Below, one piece after another: positions 1 through 9,656 of a stretch of 64,000 bases of DNA. Within the stretch, counting starts at the first letter, position 1, and each line of letters opens with the position of its first letter. A program made the translations under genes and the position numbers. Where the stretch lies: contig CAWCCQ010000008.1 of NCBI GenBank assembly GCA_963794215.1, forward strand, positions 558,001 to 622,000. The letters run 5' to 3'. The notes beneath the pieces were generated by a model, which saw only the letters and a list, made by a program, of their open reading frames with translations, did no database searches and was not told the DNA's origin. Source of the DNA: DATKRB01 sp963794215. Its GTDB lineage: Bacteria > Actinomycetota > Acidimicrobiia > Acidimicrobiales > RAAP-2.

Positions 1-584
1 CCTACGACGGAGCACCGTTCTTCGGCTCCTTGGGCGGCGACCCGCCCGCTGTGCCCATCGTCGGCATGGCCGCTACCCCAGACGGTGGTGGGTACTACCT
101 AGTGGGGGCCGATGGCAGCGTGTTCCCCTTCGGTGACGCCCACTCTCAAGGCTCGATGGCTGGCAAACCTCTGAATGCTCCGGTGGTCGGCATCGGCGTG
201 ACCTCGGACAACCTGGGCTACTACCTGGTGGCAAACGACGGCGGCGTGTTCAACTTCGGGGACGCCCGCTTCCAGGGATCCATGGGAGGCAAACCGCTCA
301 ACAAGCCCATAGTGGGCATGGCCGTGGACAGCGACACAGGCGGCTACTGGCTGGTGGCGAGCGACGGAGGCGTCTTTACTTTCTCTGCTCCCTTCCTTGG
401 CTCGACCGGCGCCATGCACCTCAACGCCTCGGTGGTCGCCATGACCGCCCGCGACGATGATCTCGGATACTGGCTGGTCGCCTCTGATGGCGGCGTGTTC
501 TCCTATGGGACCGCGCCATTCCTCGGATCGATGGGAGGCTCCCACTTGAACAAACCCGTCGTCGCAGCGGACTCTTTCGGGTGA
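1..584 (+). CDS. Secreted-type repeat protein, 5' partial
   Basis: The frame is open to the left edge of the window, so this is the C-terminal part of a longer protein. The visible 194 residues are tandem units of about 45 residues with the pattern G-Y-Y/W-L-V-A-S-D-G-G-V-F-F followed by G-S-M-G-G-x-x-L-N-x-P-V-V-G. Such beta-rich repeats form C-terminal modules of many secreted acidimicrobial proteins, often behind a catalytic domain that would lie upstream here. The last repeat is truncated just before the stop. The molecular function is unknown; a surface or cell-wall role is inference. Confidence 0.8.
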   Translation, partial: YDGAPFFGSLGGDPPAVPIVGMAATPDGGGYYLVGADGSVFPFGDAHSQGSMAGKPLNAPVVGIGVTSDNLGYYLVANDGGVFNFGDARFQGSMGGKPLNKPIVGMAVDSDTGGYWLVASDGGVFTFSAPFLGSTGAMHLNASVVAMTARDDDLGYWLVASDGGVFSYGTAPFLGSMGGSHLNKPVVAADSFG

Positions 585-1515
585 GCGCCGAGAATGCGGT
601 CCGTATGACCCTCGCCCATAAGTGCCTGAGTACTGGGACGAGAGCCCGATCCTTGACGGCCGGTTGTCCGGTCGGCGCTGAGCAACCCTCAGGGGAGATG
701 AGCGCCCGGTAGTCCCGGTCGAAGTGCGAAATGGCGAGGCATCCCCTCGCTTGACCGGCCCAGGGCGGGCATTCCCCGGGGTGGCTGTGGCACCGGCCCA
801 CGGACGTCGGGCGTGCAACTCCCGACGTTCTCATTCGCACGTCGCCAGTTGGCGACACACTTACGGAAAGAAGTGATCCACGATGCCTCCATCTTGTCGA
901 CCGACTTCGACGGCGTGACATGCCCGCCCAAAGTGCAGGCGCTCGTCGTCAATCAGTTGCTCGGCGGTGCGCCATTCGCACGCTCGTTCAATTCGCTCGT
1001 CACGGGCGCAGCCTCGGTCAGTTGGCCGCAGGCGTCGCCGACCTCCGCCTAACCCCACCCACCCTCAGGCAGGACCAGGACCACAGACCCGCCCGATCTC
1101 CGGAGGAGGGAGCTTCCCGACTAGGGGCCCTGCAGTGGTGCCGGACAGGGTAACCCTCGAGGACAGCGGGGGGGTGGGTGGGCTCCCGACATAACTCGCT
1201 GACCTCGGTCAGGTCGCGTACCGCACGACCGACTTCCCACGCTATCGACCTCGATTTCCCACTGTCCTGACCAGGGCGGATGGTCGGTCCCGTGATCCGA
1301 GGGGGTCCAGAGGCTCAGGCTCCGGCACAGGGCATGTCCCTGACCCCAAGGCCACCAAGATATCCCACGGTTCTAAATGTCAAGCGGCCAGAGCGAGTTC
1401 GTTCTCTGGACAAGGCGCTGAGCGATGCAAAAGCCCATAGATAGATGGCGTCGGCCAGGCGTCGGTTGCGGACGTGGCGGGCCAAAACGGCCACTCGGTC
1501 AACGAGGGCCGCCCG
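585..1515. other. No confidently called gene
   Basis: About 930 bases between the repeat protein and a minus-strand relic. Short frames exist on both strands, the best being GTG 813 to 1052 on plus (79 codons), whose C-terminal part is Ser/Ala-rich and could be the tail of a secreted protein. None has a convincing ribosome binding site or recognisable family. I see no RNA gene or strong hairpin. Confidence 0.5.
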
Positions 1516-1979
1516 CTAGGGCTGAACGGACCCACTGGTCGAGATCCTGGACTCCGCCGTTACCGTCGATTTCGCACTCACCCAGTTCGTGCCGGTGTAT
1601 GCCGTTACCTCGAACCAGTAGTTGGCCGCGCTCAACGTCGCGCTGGTCCAGCTGCTCGTGGTTACACCGCTGGCGATGCTGGTGTAGGTGCCGGTGGCCC
1701 ACGTGGTGGCGTCGTAGACGGTGTAGGTGGTTGCCTTGGAGACCCCGACCCAGGAGACTTTGACCGTCTGGGCGCTCGAACTGGTGCAAGCGGCGCTGAC
1801 GCCGGTCGGAGCGGCCTGCGCGTGAGCCTCGCCCTTGCTCCCTGACTTGAGCACAAGAGCCAGTTCGACCCCGCAAGCCGTTCCTGCTACGGCGAGGACT
1901 GATGCCAGGACGACAACGATGAGGACGAGCGACGCACAAATGAGCCGGTGTCCTCGTCGTTGTCGCCTCGTTCACTCAC
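1516..1979 (-). pseudogene. Membrane-anchored fibronectin-III-like protein, frameshifted
   Basis: From GTG 1979 the frame gives an acidic cytoplasmic start (MSERGDNDEDTGSFVRR). The hydrophobic anchor LVLIVVVLASVLAVAG lies one base out of frame, so an apparent -1 shift sits near 1945. Downstream the frame is open to 1516 and encodes a Thr/Ser-rich beta domain with spaced Trp and Tyr (KVSWVGVSKATTYTVYD, YWFEVTAYTG), the usual look of an extracellular fibronectin type III domain. It would be a small exported single-pass protein. The frame of the C-terminal domain has no good start of its own. Function unknown. Confidence 0.5.
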
Positions 1980-2003
1980 CGCGTTGCACGGACTGAGGGA
2001 TGA

Positions 2004-2171
2004 TCAGCTCGTCCAGGTGTCGGCGGCCGCTGTCGTGGTCGACGTCGCCGACCCACCGGTGGCCGTCACTCCGCTCAGTGATGGCAGCGAGAAGTAGGTG
2101 TTGGTGCAAGCGGCCGCGGTCATGCTGGCATCGTTGGTGAGCGATACGACCAAGGGATTCTTCTCACAACC
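2004..2171 (-). pseudogene. 3' fragment of a secreted protein
   Basis: Directly after the stop of the oxidoreductase gene, in the same frame, 53 open codons (NPLVVSLTNDASMTAAACT and on) have the Thr/Ala/Ser-rich composition of an exported beta protein. They have no start or signal peptide and end 25 bases before the next frame. This looks like the 3' remnant of a gene whose 5' end was replaced by the oxidoreductase gene. It may originally have formed a pair with the fibronectin-like gene downstream. Confidence 0.4.
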
Positions 2172-3622
2172 TCAACCGGCGTCGGCTTGGACCGGAAGGC
2201 CATCTTCGGTCCACCCGGCGGGCGGTTCGAGGTTGCGGGCGGCTTTGAGTGCGGCGCGCCCTATGGCGTTGGCGTAGGTCGGGAATGAGAAAGGGACCAG
2301 GGCGAGCTGCTCGACCTTCATCCCCGCGGCCATGGCTACCGCCGCCAGTTGGGCCAGCTCGCCGGCGCGCTCGCCCACGATGTGGCAGCCGAGGACGGTG
2401 TGGAGTTCTCGGTCCACGACCAGTTTGCAGAGGCCGGTGGGGCGGCCGTCGATGATCGGTCGGGCCAGGGAGTCGAACCGCTCGGTGGCGACGATCACGC
2501 CGCGGCTATTCCTGGCCGTCGCCTCGGTGACCCCGACCGACGCGTATTCGGGGTCGGTGAAGCTGCCGATGGGGCTGACCTCGGCGGGCAGGGCCGTGGT
2601 GCTACCGAGCACGGCGTTGGTGGCGGCAAGATAGCCTTCGCGCACCGCCTCGTGGACGACCATGAGGTGCCCGGTGATGTCGCCCGCGGCGAAAATATGG
2701 GGCGCGGTGGTGCGAAGCTGGGAGTCCACCCGCACGTAGCCGCGCTGGTCGGTCTCCACCCCGGCGGCGGCCACGTTTAGTCCGGCGGTGTTGGCGACCC
2801 ACCCGGCCGCCACCACCGCCACCGTGGCATCGATGTGGTCCTGGGTGCCAGTTTTGGTGTGGATCAGCCGGACGCCGGCGGGGCAGGACTCGAAACGCTC
2901 GATGGTCCCGGCCTCCTCGAGGACCCGGATCCCCGACGCTTGCAACGCCGCGCTGACGGCCGCGGCGACGTCGTCGGTCTTCGCTCATCAGGATGCGTGG
3001 TGCGGCCTCGAACAGCGTCACTTGTGACCCGAAGGCGTTGAAGATCGAAGCGACCTGCACCCCGGTGGCGCCGGCGCCGATCACCAGCATCGACGGCGGA
3101 GCCGAGGAGAAACCCCAGGCGTCGCTGTGGGTGCACGTCAAATCGAAGCCGGGCAGGTCCAGTCGGCGTGCCATGCCACCGGTGCAGATGATGAACTGCT
3201 CCGAGCGCAGTCGGTAATGCATGGGCGCTTTCGATCAGGTGCGCGTCGATGAACCGGGCCGCGCCGGCGTGCTCGTGGATAGCCACGCCAGACTGCTGGA
3301 GCTCTTCGCCCAGCGCCAAGTGGGCCCGCACCTCGGCGGTGACCTCCCGGACGCGATCCACCAGCCGCGGGTAGTCGAGCGCAGGTTCACCGGCGGTGAT
3401 GCCGTAACGGGGCAGTTGTCTGGCCTCGCGGATCAACCGCGCCGCATGGGCCAGGGTGCGCACCGGAACCGGCCCGTCGGCCGCTGCCGTTCCGCCCAGC
3501 CCAGCACTCGTGATCAGCGCGGTTCGGGCTCCCAGCCGCGCCGCCCGCAGGGCCGCGATCACACCGGCCGGGCCCCCGCCGATGACCACCACATCGAGGC
3601 TGTCCGGGCTCGAGGAGGCCAT
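2172..3622 (-). pseudogene. FAD/NAD(P) disulfide-oxidoreductase-like protein, two frameshifts
   Basis: Three frames together encode a complete pyridine nucleotide-disulfide oxidoreductase of the lipoamide dehydrogenase/mercuric reductase fold: an N-terminal FAD site (DVVVIGGGPAGVIAALRAAR), an NAD site (LVIGAGATGVQVASIFNAFG), the second FAD motif (HIFAAGDITG) and a C-terminal dimerisation domain ending near 2172. Apparent +1 shifts lie near 3227 and 2984; in both, removing one C restores the frame. The redox CxxxxC motif is absent: the equivalent stretch reads LGGTAAADGPVP, so a dithiol relay is impossible and a transhydrogenase- or quinone-type activity would be more likely. The C-terminal HP active-site pair is replaced by FSFPTYANA. 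ATG 3622 is chosen because the FAD motif follows closely. Confidence 0.7.
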
Positions 3623-3781
3623 CCCAGCGAGTATACGGGCGGCGCTGGTGCTGGCTCCCCGCTCCCGGGGGTAGCGTCGGCAGCACTGTGGGAGGTATGG
3701 GCTGCGATCAATTCCGGCTAGGCCAGCGGCGAAGCCAAGCCCTGGCGCGGCGATAACCGAGCAGGCGAACAAGACGCCCCC

Positions 3782-4426
3782 ATGAACTACACGTCGATTG
3801 ACCTCTACTTTGTGATCGACACGTTCTTGCTCTTGTTGATCGGGGTGGGACCGAAGATCGCCCTGGTTCCGTTCTTGGAGATCACCGCCGCCCTCGACAG
3901 CAAAACCAAGGCCCTCGTCGTCCGCAAGATGATCACCACCGCTGGCGTGGTCTCGCTCCTGCTGGTCGGACTGGGCGAGCTGCTGGCCCGCCTGCTGCAC
4001 TTCTCGACCGGATCGCTCTCGGTCGCCGGCGGCCTCATCCTGGTCATCATCGCTACCACCATGGTGCTCGGCACAGGCGAACCAAAGGAGAGTCAGGCCA
4101 TAAAGGGACGTGATCCGCTGCGGGTCGCCACCTTCCCGCTCGCCGTTCCCTACCTGCTCAACCCGGCCGGCATCGTGACACTGGTGACCCTCTCCGCCGA
4201 GGCGGACTCAGTGAGCGTGTTCGCCATGGTGTTGGTCCTTCTGGGCGTGGTCCTAGCCCTGGACGTCGCCGTGTTCCGTTGGGCCAACCGAGTCAGCGAC
4301 CATCTCGACGAGAGCCGCATGCTCGTCACCGAAAAAGTCTTCGGGATCCTTCTGGCCGCCCTGGCCGTGCAACTCATCCTGGACGGACTCCACAGCGTCG
4401 GCGTCATACATCTGAACCCGCACTGA
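3782..4426 (+). CDS. MarC family integral membrane protein
   Basis: A 214-residue protein with about six hydrophobic segments, matching the MarC/YhgN family in length. The first helix is followed by the family-typical GPKIALVPFLEIT stretch, and the second half repeats the pattern with PLAVPYLLNPAGIVTLVTL. MarC proteins sit in the inner membrane; a transport role is assumed from topology but the substrate is not established. It starts at ATG 3782, divergent from the oxidoreductase locus with about 160 bases between. The ribosome binding site is weak, so the start rests on the fit of the first helix. Confidence 0.85.
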   Translation: MNYTSIDLYFVIDTFLLLLIGVGPKIALVPFLEITAALDSKTKALVVRKMITTAGVVSLLLVGLGELLARLLHFSTGSLSVAGGLILVIIATTMVLGTGEPKESQAIKGRDPLRVATFPLAVPYLLNPAGIVTLVTLSAEADSVSVFAMVLVLLGVVLALDVAVFRWANRVSDHLDESRMLVTEKVFGILLAALAVQLILDGLHSVGVIHLNPH

Positions 4427-4529
4427 ACCGGCCGGCGAGATAGCGCCGCCGGGCTGCCCGGGGATCGCGGCGGACAGCCCGCTGCCAACCAAGCGAGTGG
4501 CTCGTCGCCATCCACAACCTGGAGAGCCA

Positions 4530-4934
4530 GTGAGCCGTCATCTGCTAGACAACGATCCTCTCGGCGCCCGTGACCATTGCGCGAACTTGGCAACCCCCGT
4601 CCATTGCCGCAGTACCGTCCGGACGGTGGACGAGGTCACCTGTCCAGATTGCGGAGGACACCTGTCGACCGCGGTCGGGTTCGGCTGGCAGCGCGACTAC
4701 GGGCAAATGTTGCCCTGGGTTGCGGTGTGCGTCAGCTGCACTCGACGAACCGGCATCGACTGGACGTTCGGGATCGATGAGAGCTGGTCGAATTCGAACG
4801 CGGTGACCCGCACCGCCCCGGTCCTTGCTAATAAACACGAGGTCAAGGACGAGCACAATCGAGTTCTCGATGAGGTCGGCAAGGGCGGGGGCAACCTTTG
4901 CGGTGTCCCCCAACGGCACGTTGGGGGCACCTAA
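4530..4934 (+). CDS. Hypothetical zinc-ribbon-like protein
   Basis: A 134-codon frame from GTG 4530, preceded by GGAGAG. Two CxxC pairs (CPDCGG near residue 42, CVSC near residue 70) could bind zinc, flanking a Trp/Gly-rich stretch (GFGWQRDYGQMLPWVAV). The C-terminal 40 residues look less protein-like. It follows the marC-like gene on the same strand by about 100 bases. No family recognised; it could be spurious. Confidence 0.45.
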   Translation: MSRHLLDNDPLGARDHCANLATPVHCRSTVRTVDEVTCPDCGGHLSTAVGFGWQRDYGQMLPWVAVCVSCTRRTGIDWTFGIDESWSNSNAVTRTAPVLANKHEVKDEHNRVLDEVGKGGGNLCGVPQRHVGGT

Positions 4935-5007
4935 TCGTCGTGCCGCGAACCTCGCGAAATGGCCACGAAAATAAGGCGGCGCGTAAGCGGCGCAGGTGCT
5001 GCGTTCC

Positions 5008-6666
5008 TCACGATGCCGCTAGTTCTGGCTGTCTCTTCTTCTTGCGTGTCGATTGAGCATGGGGCAGCTCCCTGGTGAAGCCGAGTGAGATCAGAGCGAG
5101 CAGTCCGGCGGCCAGGAGCCCGGCCTTGAGCGAGCGGAGCTGGGCCGCCTCGTAGTCCTCCACCAGCGCCGTTGCCGAAGCGGTGTCGAGGCCCGCCTCA
5201 GTGGCAGCGTGGTGGACCTCGTCGGCCGAAACGAAGTTGGTGTTGTTGCCCGCGGCCACACTCACCTGGGCCGCCACCTCCGAGCTGATCCGGGGGTCCT
5301 TCTCGATGTTGGAGATGAACGTGCTGGCCAAACCCATGAGCACGATCGCCCCGATGAGGGCGACGCCCAAGCGACGAACCGAGCTGCTGGCCCGTGTACT
5401 GGAGCCCTCCGGCCTCGCTGCGTCCCGACTCCTCGACCGATGACTGCACGACATTGCCCAGCTGGGAGACCATCAGGCCCATCCCGATCCCGAGCACGGC
5501 CATGCCGAGGGCGAACCCGGCGCTCGAAAGCGTGGGCTGGATCGTGGCGAGCAGGATCAGCGTCCCGGCGAGCGTGACGACCAGGCCGGCCCGCACGATC
5601 GTGCGGACCGGAAACAGGTTGGACAACCGCGAGCCGATCGCCGAGGTCACGAACATGGTGATCGAAACAGGCAGCATCTTGATGCCGGTCTCGAGGGCGC
5701 TCAGGCCCAGGACGAGCTGGAGATAGAGCGGGATCGACAAAGAAGACGCCCATCAGGATCAGGTTCTGGCTGAAGAGCCCGATCAGTCCTGACCGCACCG
5801 TCGGGACTCGAGCCAAGGAGAGGTGGACGAGTGGGTCTCGGTCGTCGCTCCTCGCGGTGGCGCTGCCAGGTGACGAACCCCCAGATCAGGGCGCCACCGG
5901 CGGCCATGACGTAGAGCGTCAGTGAGAAACCGAAGATGGTGAAGGGTGCGTTCTTGGGCTTGAGCCAGCCCCAGGTGCTCGACTCGAGGACGCCGAAGAC
6001 GAAGAGCCCGAGGCCGGACGCCGAGAGCACCGAGCCGACGTAGTCGAGCTTTGGGGCGGGGCCCGGGCGCACGGCATCGCCGACCTTCGGGGTCATGATC
6101 AGGATGAAGGCGACGAGCACCACCTCGCCGACGAAGACGATCCGCCAGGTGACGTTCGTCGTCGCCCACCCTCCGAGAATGGGGCCGATGGCGATTCCGG
6201 CCCCGGCGACGCCGCCGATGATGGCGTAGGCGACCTTGCGCCGGGGTCCCTCGAAGTTTCCCGCGATCAGCGCGGCGAGTGCGGGGAGGACGAGTGCAGC
6301 GCCGATCCCCTCGAGCACCGACCAGCCGAGAGCGAGGGTGAATACCGACTGCGAGAGCGCCGTCAGGGCCGATCCGCAGGCGTAGATGATCAGGCCGATC
6401 ACGAACGCCCGGCGCCGACCGATGATGTCGCCGATCTTTGCCCCGGTCATGATGAGCATGGCCATGACCAGGCAGTAGAGGGTGATCACAGCTTGGATCG
6501 TCGTCACGGTGGTGTTGAAATCCTTGACCAGCGCGCTGATCGAGACGTTCATCACCGACTGATCGAGCACCATGACGAACTGGGCGGTGGCCAGCGCCAC
6601 CAGCGCCAGCCAGCCCTTCTTTGTAGGCGTCGCCGTGGCAGTCGAAGTTGTCGCAGCGTCGGTCAT
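5008..6666 (-). pseudogene. DHA2-family MFS drug exporter, three frameshifts
   Basis: Four consecutive frame segments form one 14-helix major facilitator transporter of the EmrB/QacA type. The first segment, from ATG 6666, holds helix 1 (AQFVMVLDQSVMNVSISAL), the GAKIGDIIGRRRAF loop of motif A, and motif C (GIAIGPILGGW). Frame changes near 5838, 5738 and 5390 can each be repaired by removing one base. The last segment carries the extracytoplasmic loop and final helix seen in this family. A GAGGAG sits 7 bases before ATG 6666. If intact it would be a proton-driven multidrug exporter in the plasma membrane. Confidence 0.75.
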
Positions 6667-6849
6667 TCTCATTCTCCTCGGAGGACAACTCCACTCGAAC
6701 TGCTCATCTGCCAATCGGCCGTGTGCTTACACGTCCCACGTTCCCACCGTCATCAACAGACCGCAATCCAAGGTTGGGTACAGGCGTTGGAGTCGTCGCC
6801 CTGCTGGGCTCAGGGTGCCCCACTTCGCCGGGTCTGTGACGAGGTTGCT

Positions 6850-7425
6850 CTAGGAGGCTATGGTGGAGCCAGTTTGAGGCGTCGTGGCACCCCGCTGAGG
6901 GAGAGGGCCGTCCCTAGGAATTTCAGCTTCAACGCCGACCGTGATCCTCGGGGCACTTGCCAGCGTCTGCAGCACGACGCAGTAGCGCTCAGTCGTGGAG
7001 ACGAGATCGGCTACTTCCTCGGGCGCGGCCGAGGTGATGAGATCGAACTGCAGCCGAATGGCCGCGAAGCCAACCGGGGCGTCCCGTTCGACGCCGAGGG
7101 TACCCCGGAAATCAAGGTCGCCCTCGGCCCGGATGCTCCCCCCGACGGTCAGTCCCCGGTTGCCCGTGACCGATCGCAGCGTCACTCCGGCACACGCGAC
7201 TAGTGCCTGAAGGAGCATGTCGCCGGAGCAGGCCAGACCACCGTCGCCACCCGATGCAGGATGCAACCCAGCCTCCACCATCGTCCGACCGGTCGCTACC
7301 GAGCACGAGATATTTTCATCTCCGAGTCTTCCGTCAGCGTGAAGCGTGATGGACGCTCGCGCTGGGTCGTCCTGGTACTGAGCCTTCAGTGGTGTCTGAG
7401 TCGCTCTGAGCTGCTCACGGTCCAC
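6850..7425 (-). CDS. OsmC family protein
   Basis: A 191-residue protein that reads as an OsmC-type hydroperoxide reductase: the first conserved cysteine in LLQALVACAGVTLR and the second in TTERYCVVLQTLA, separated by a beta-rich core (FAAIRLQFDL). OsmC proteins are cytoplasmic homodimers that reduce organic hydroperoxides with these two cysteines. Start GTG 7425 has an excellent AAGGAGG 7 bases upstream. It lies downstream of the broken exporter's 5' end on the same strand, with its own 210-base upstream region. The YxC motif is intact, so activity is plausible. The substrate cannot be told. Confidence 0.85.
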   Translation of the reverse strand: MDREQLRATQTPLKAQYQDDPARASITLHADGRLGDENISCSVATGRTMVEAGLHPASGGDGGLACSGDMLLQALVACAGVTLRSVTGNRGLTVGGSIRAEGDLDFRGTLGVERDAPVGFAAIRLQFDLITSAAPEEVADLVSTTERYCVVLQTLASAPRITVGVEAEIPRDGPLPQRGATTPQTGSTIAS

Positions 7426-7636
7426 TTTCGTTCCTCCTTGTTTCGAAAGCGGAGCCTAGATCCGCGACAGGCCGCGAGGCATCCGCGGGCGAAGCCGCAG
7501 TTTGACTTGAGGGTGTCCCAGTACGCCGGTTATGTCGCGACATGCCGGGCAGAACCTCGCAAACGTTGGTTGACACGGCACCAGCTGTCACGCGATGTCG
7601 GAATCAGACAGCGCAGTCCGGCTGCCCTTAAGGCGT

Positions 7637-8299
7637 TCAGCTGCTCACCAAACTGAACGCTCCGTCGGCGATCAGGTATAAGCCGACCAGGAGGGACACC
7701 ACGGCGATGAGCCAAGGGGCAGCCCTCACTGCCCGGTCCCGCCAGACCAAGAGGTGTTCCTCAGCCTCGCCGGGACGTCGGGCGTAATAGAGGAAGATCA
7801 TGGCCACCGTCGCCGTCGAGACGGCGGTGAAGACCACGAAGGCCATTAGGGCGATCAGGGTAGCGGCGTGGTGATGGACGACGACGATCGCGGCCGCCGC
7901 CGTGAGCGTCCATGGCTGCTCGAGGACGCCGACGACGGATGCCTCCCAGGGACGGAGCTCCTTCATGCGCGAAGTGAGCCGCGTTGACAGCCGGGAACTC
8001 TTCGGGGGCTGGCGTCGAGCCCGCCACTCCCGGACTGCGACGAAGCTGAGTCCCATGCCCAGCACGATCTCTGCGATGTCGACACCGGCCCGCCCACCGC
8101 GATTGTGGAGCTGCCCCGTTCCGCCGATCTCGTAGCTGATGACAAAGACGAGGCTGAGCGAAATCGCCCAGCCGACCATGAAGGCGACTGCGTTCACCTT
8201 CGGCCGAATGGTACCGAGCAGGAGGACGAACACGACGATGGTGCTTGGCGACAGGCTGGCCAATAGCCCGAGGAAGAGAATCGGGATGATCAATCCCAT
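7637..8299 (-). CDS. GAP/SfLAP family six-helix membrane protein
   Basis: From ATG 8299 (GGAG 7 bases upstream) a 220-residue, mostly hydrophobic protein starts MGLIIPILFLGLLASLSPST, the typical first helix of the GAP family known from mycobacterial Sap/GAP proteins linked to lipid export. Later helices include TLTAAAAIVVV and APWLIAVVSLLVGLYLIADG. A cytoplasmic basic loop lies in the middle. The open frame continues upstream to 8494 but that part is not hydrophobic and has no ribosome binding site. The family role is known only in mycobacteria, so a transport or lipid role here is inference. Confidence 0.75.
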   Translation of the reverse strand: MGLIIPILFLGLLASLSPSTIVVFVLLLGTIRPKVNAVAFMVGWAISLSLVFVISYEIGGTGQLHNRGGRAGVDIAEIVLGMGLSFVAVREWRARRQPPKSSRLSTRLTSRMKELRPWEASVVGVLEQPWTLTAAAAIVVVHHHAATLIALMAFVVFTAVSTATVAMIFLYYARRPGEAEEHLLVWRDRAVRAAPWLIAVVSLLVGLYLIADGAFSLVSS

Positions 8300-8827
8300 C
8301 GCATCGCTCCGACGGGCGCGCGGTCGGCGCTCACCCGTGACCTGGACGCGGTCGGCGACGGCGAGCGCCGATAGCCTTTGATGTTCGCGTACGTGGCGAG
8401 GATCACTGGGTTCTCCCAGTGTTCCTGCCACGTCGATGACCTCGAGCAAGTCCTCACTCCGCCAATAAGAGGCCGCTTGATGCCTGGCGAGCAAGGCAGC
8501 CGGGTCGTGCCGTCCGCCCGGTCAGCGCCACGTCCTCGAAGGGGGCGCCACGTTGCGCGGGCGCTTCTCTGCGCATCCACATCCCCAGGACGCACAACCT
8601 ACTGACCCTGTGGGTGCGCTGGAGCGCGACGGCCGGACCCAGTTCGCGCAACGTTCACCGATTCGCACACGACCGGTGGGTTTCTTGTCGTCGGGGCCAT
8701 GGTCAGCACTTTGTCAGTTCTAGAGCTAGGGACCAAGGCCCCGAGCGATGGGGCACTCCGGCCCTACCTCGACCGATGATCAAGGCGCACTCTCGAGTCA
8801 CCGATCGTCAACGACAAGGGAGTAAGC
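8300..8827. other. Intergenic, no gene supported
   Basis: Divergent region of about 530 bases between the GAP-family gene and the Ser-Ala repeat gene. Short frames on both strands lack ribosome binding sites and family resemblance. AAGGGAG at 8815-8821 is the ribosome binding site of the next gene. Promoters for both flanking genes must lie here but I cannot name them. Confidence 0.4.
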
Positions 8828-9475
8828 ATGCAACGCAAGGTGTTCGATCTCAGCGCCAGCGCCAGCGCCAGCGCCAGCGCCAGCGCCAGCGCCAGTGGCT
8901 TGGTCATGGTAGTGGTGCTGGTAGTGGCAGGGGGCCTCTTAATGTGGGGCTACAGCTTCGCCAACTCCAATGTCCACAGCCAGCTAGCCGAGCAGCAGAT
9001 CGTGTTTCCGTCTGAGGCAGCCTTTGCCCATCCCGTCGCAGGCAGCGAGATTACGCCGTCAATGATCGGCACCGTGTCCAAGTACGCCGGACAACTCTTG
9101 GTTACTGGTCAGCAAGCCGAGGTCTACGCCGACGACTTCATCGCCGTTCACCTCCAGGAGATCGGCGGCGGCTTGACCTACGCGCAGCTCAGCGCCAACG
9201 CAATGGCGCTGCCCAAGGGTTCGGCGGCTTACACTGCCGCCGAAGCCAAGGTGCAAACCGTGTTTCAGGGCACGACGTTGCGGGCTCCACTTCTTGAGGC
9301 GTACGCCTTTGGAACCTTCGCCACGATTGCCCTCATCGCCGGCATCGCGGCCTTCGTCTTGGCGGCGATCATGGCCTTCTTGGTGGCCTTCGGCTTCTGG
9401 CACGCTCGACGGACTCCCGTTACTGAGGAGCTCGCAGTGCATGCCGAAGTGCAGCGGGTGCTTGCCGACGCCTGA
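8828..9475 (+). CDS. Two-helix-region membrane protein with Ser-Ala repeat insertion
   Basis: 215 residues from ATG 8828, with AAGGGAG 6 bases upstream. The N-terminus MQRKVFDL runs into eight Ser-Ala units, then one transmembrane helix (GLVMVVVLVVAGGLLMWGYSF), an extracytoplasmic region of about 105 residues, and a long C-terminal hydrophobic segment (FATIALIAGIAAFVLAAIMAFLVAF) ending in a basic cytoplasmic tail. Without the SA run it looks like a conserved actinobacterial membrane protein of unknown function whose N-terminus leads directly into the first helix. The SA run is encoded by a pure hexanucleotide repeat. A strong terminator follows. Confidence 0.8.
   Translation: MQRKVFDLSASASASASASASASGLVMVVVLVVAGGLLMWGYSFANSNVHSQLAEQQIVFPSEAAFAHPVAGSEITPSMIGTVSKYAGQLLVTGQQAEVYADDFIAVHLQEIGGGLTYAQLSANAMALPKGSAAYTAAEAKVQTVFQGTTLRAPLLEAYAFGTFATIALIAGIAAFVLAAIMAFLVAFGFWHARRTPVTEELAVHAEVQRVLADA
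8851..8895 (+). repeat. Hexanucleotide microsatellite (CAGCGC)7.5
   Basis: 45 bases of perfect six-base repeat inside the membrane protein gene, encoding alternating Ser and Ala. The period is in frame, so copy-number change alters linker length without breaking the gene. Confidence 0.95.
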
Positions 9476-9505
9476 GCCCTCCGATCACACCAGCGAGTGT
9501 TCCCG

Positions 9506-9542
9506 CTCCACCCGGCCCGGCAGTTCAGCGGGCCGGGTGGAG
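9506..9542 (+). terminator. Strong hairpin after the SA-repeat membrane protein
   Basis: A perfect 14-base inverted repeat (CTCCACCCGGCCCG and its complement) around a 9-base loop starts 30 bases after the stop codon. It has no clear U-tract, as is common in high-GC actinobacteria. Probable rho-independent-like terminator. Confidence 0.7.
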
Positions 9543-9584
9543 TTGGTTGGAGAAAGTAGCTTCCAGATTGGAAAAGGAAGTCCA

Positions 9585-9656
9585 ATGAGAGCAGCCGTCG
9601 TTCATGCATACGAGAGTCAGTTGCGAATCGAAGAGAGGCCGACGCGCGATGGATCG
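9585..9656 (+). pseudogene. N-terminal stub of a zinc alcohol dehydrogenase
   Basis: ATG 9585, preceded by GAAAAGGAAG, opens a frame starting MRAAVVHAYESQLRIEERP, a classic N-terminus of AdhP-type zinc-dependent alcohol dehydrogenases. Similarity stops after about 24 residues, where the converging arr gene ends. The rest of the dehydrogenase is absent, so a deletion or insertion joined arr to this stub. The retained start signal suggests recent truncation. Confidence 0.6.

Noticed and set aside
813..1052. 79-codon plus-strand frame as a gene
   Set aside because: No clear ribosome binding site or family; only the Ser/Ala-rich end looks protein-like. Kept as a remark in the intergenic entry.
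3623..4000. N-terminal extension of the FAD oxidoreductase to 4000
   Set aside because: It would overlap the marC-like gene on the opposite strand, and the extra residues are low-complexity; the FAD motif begins right after ATG 3622.
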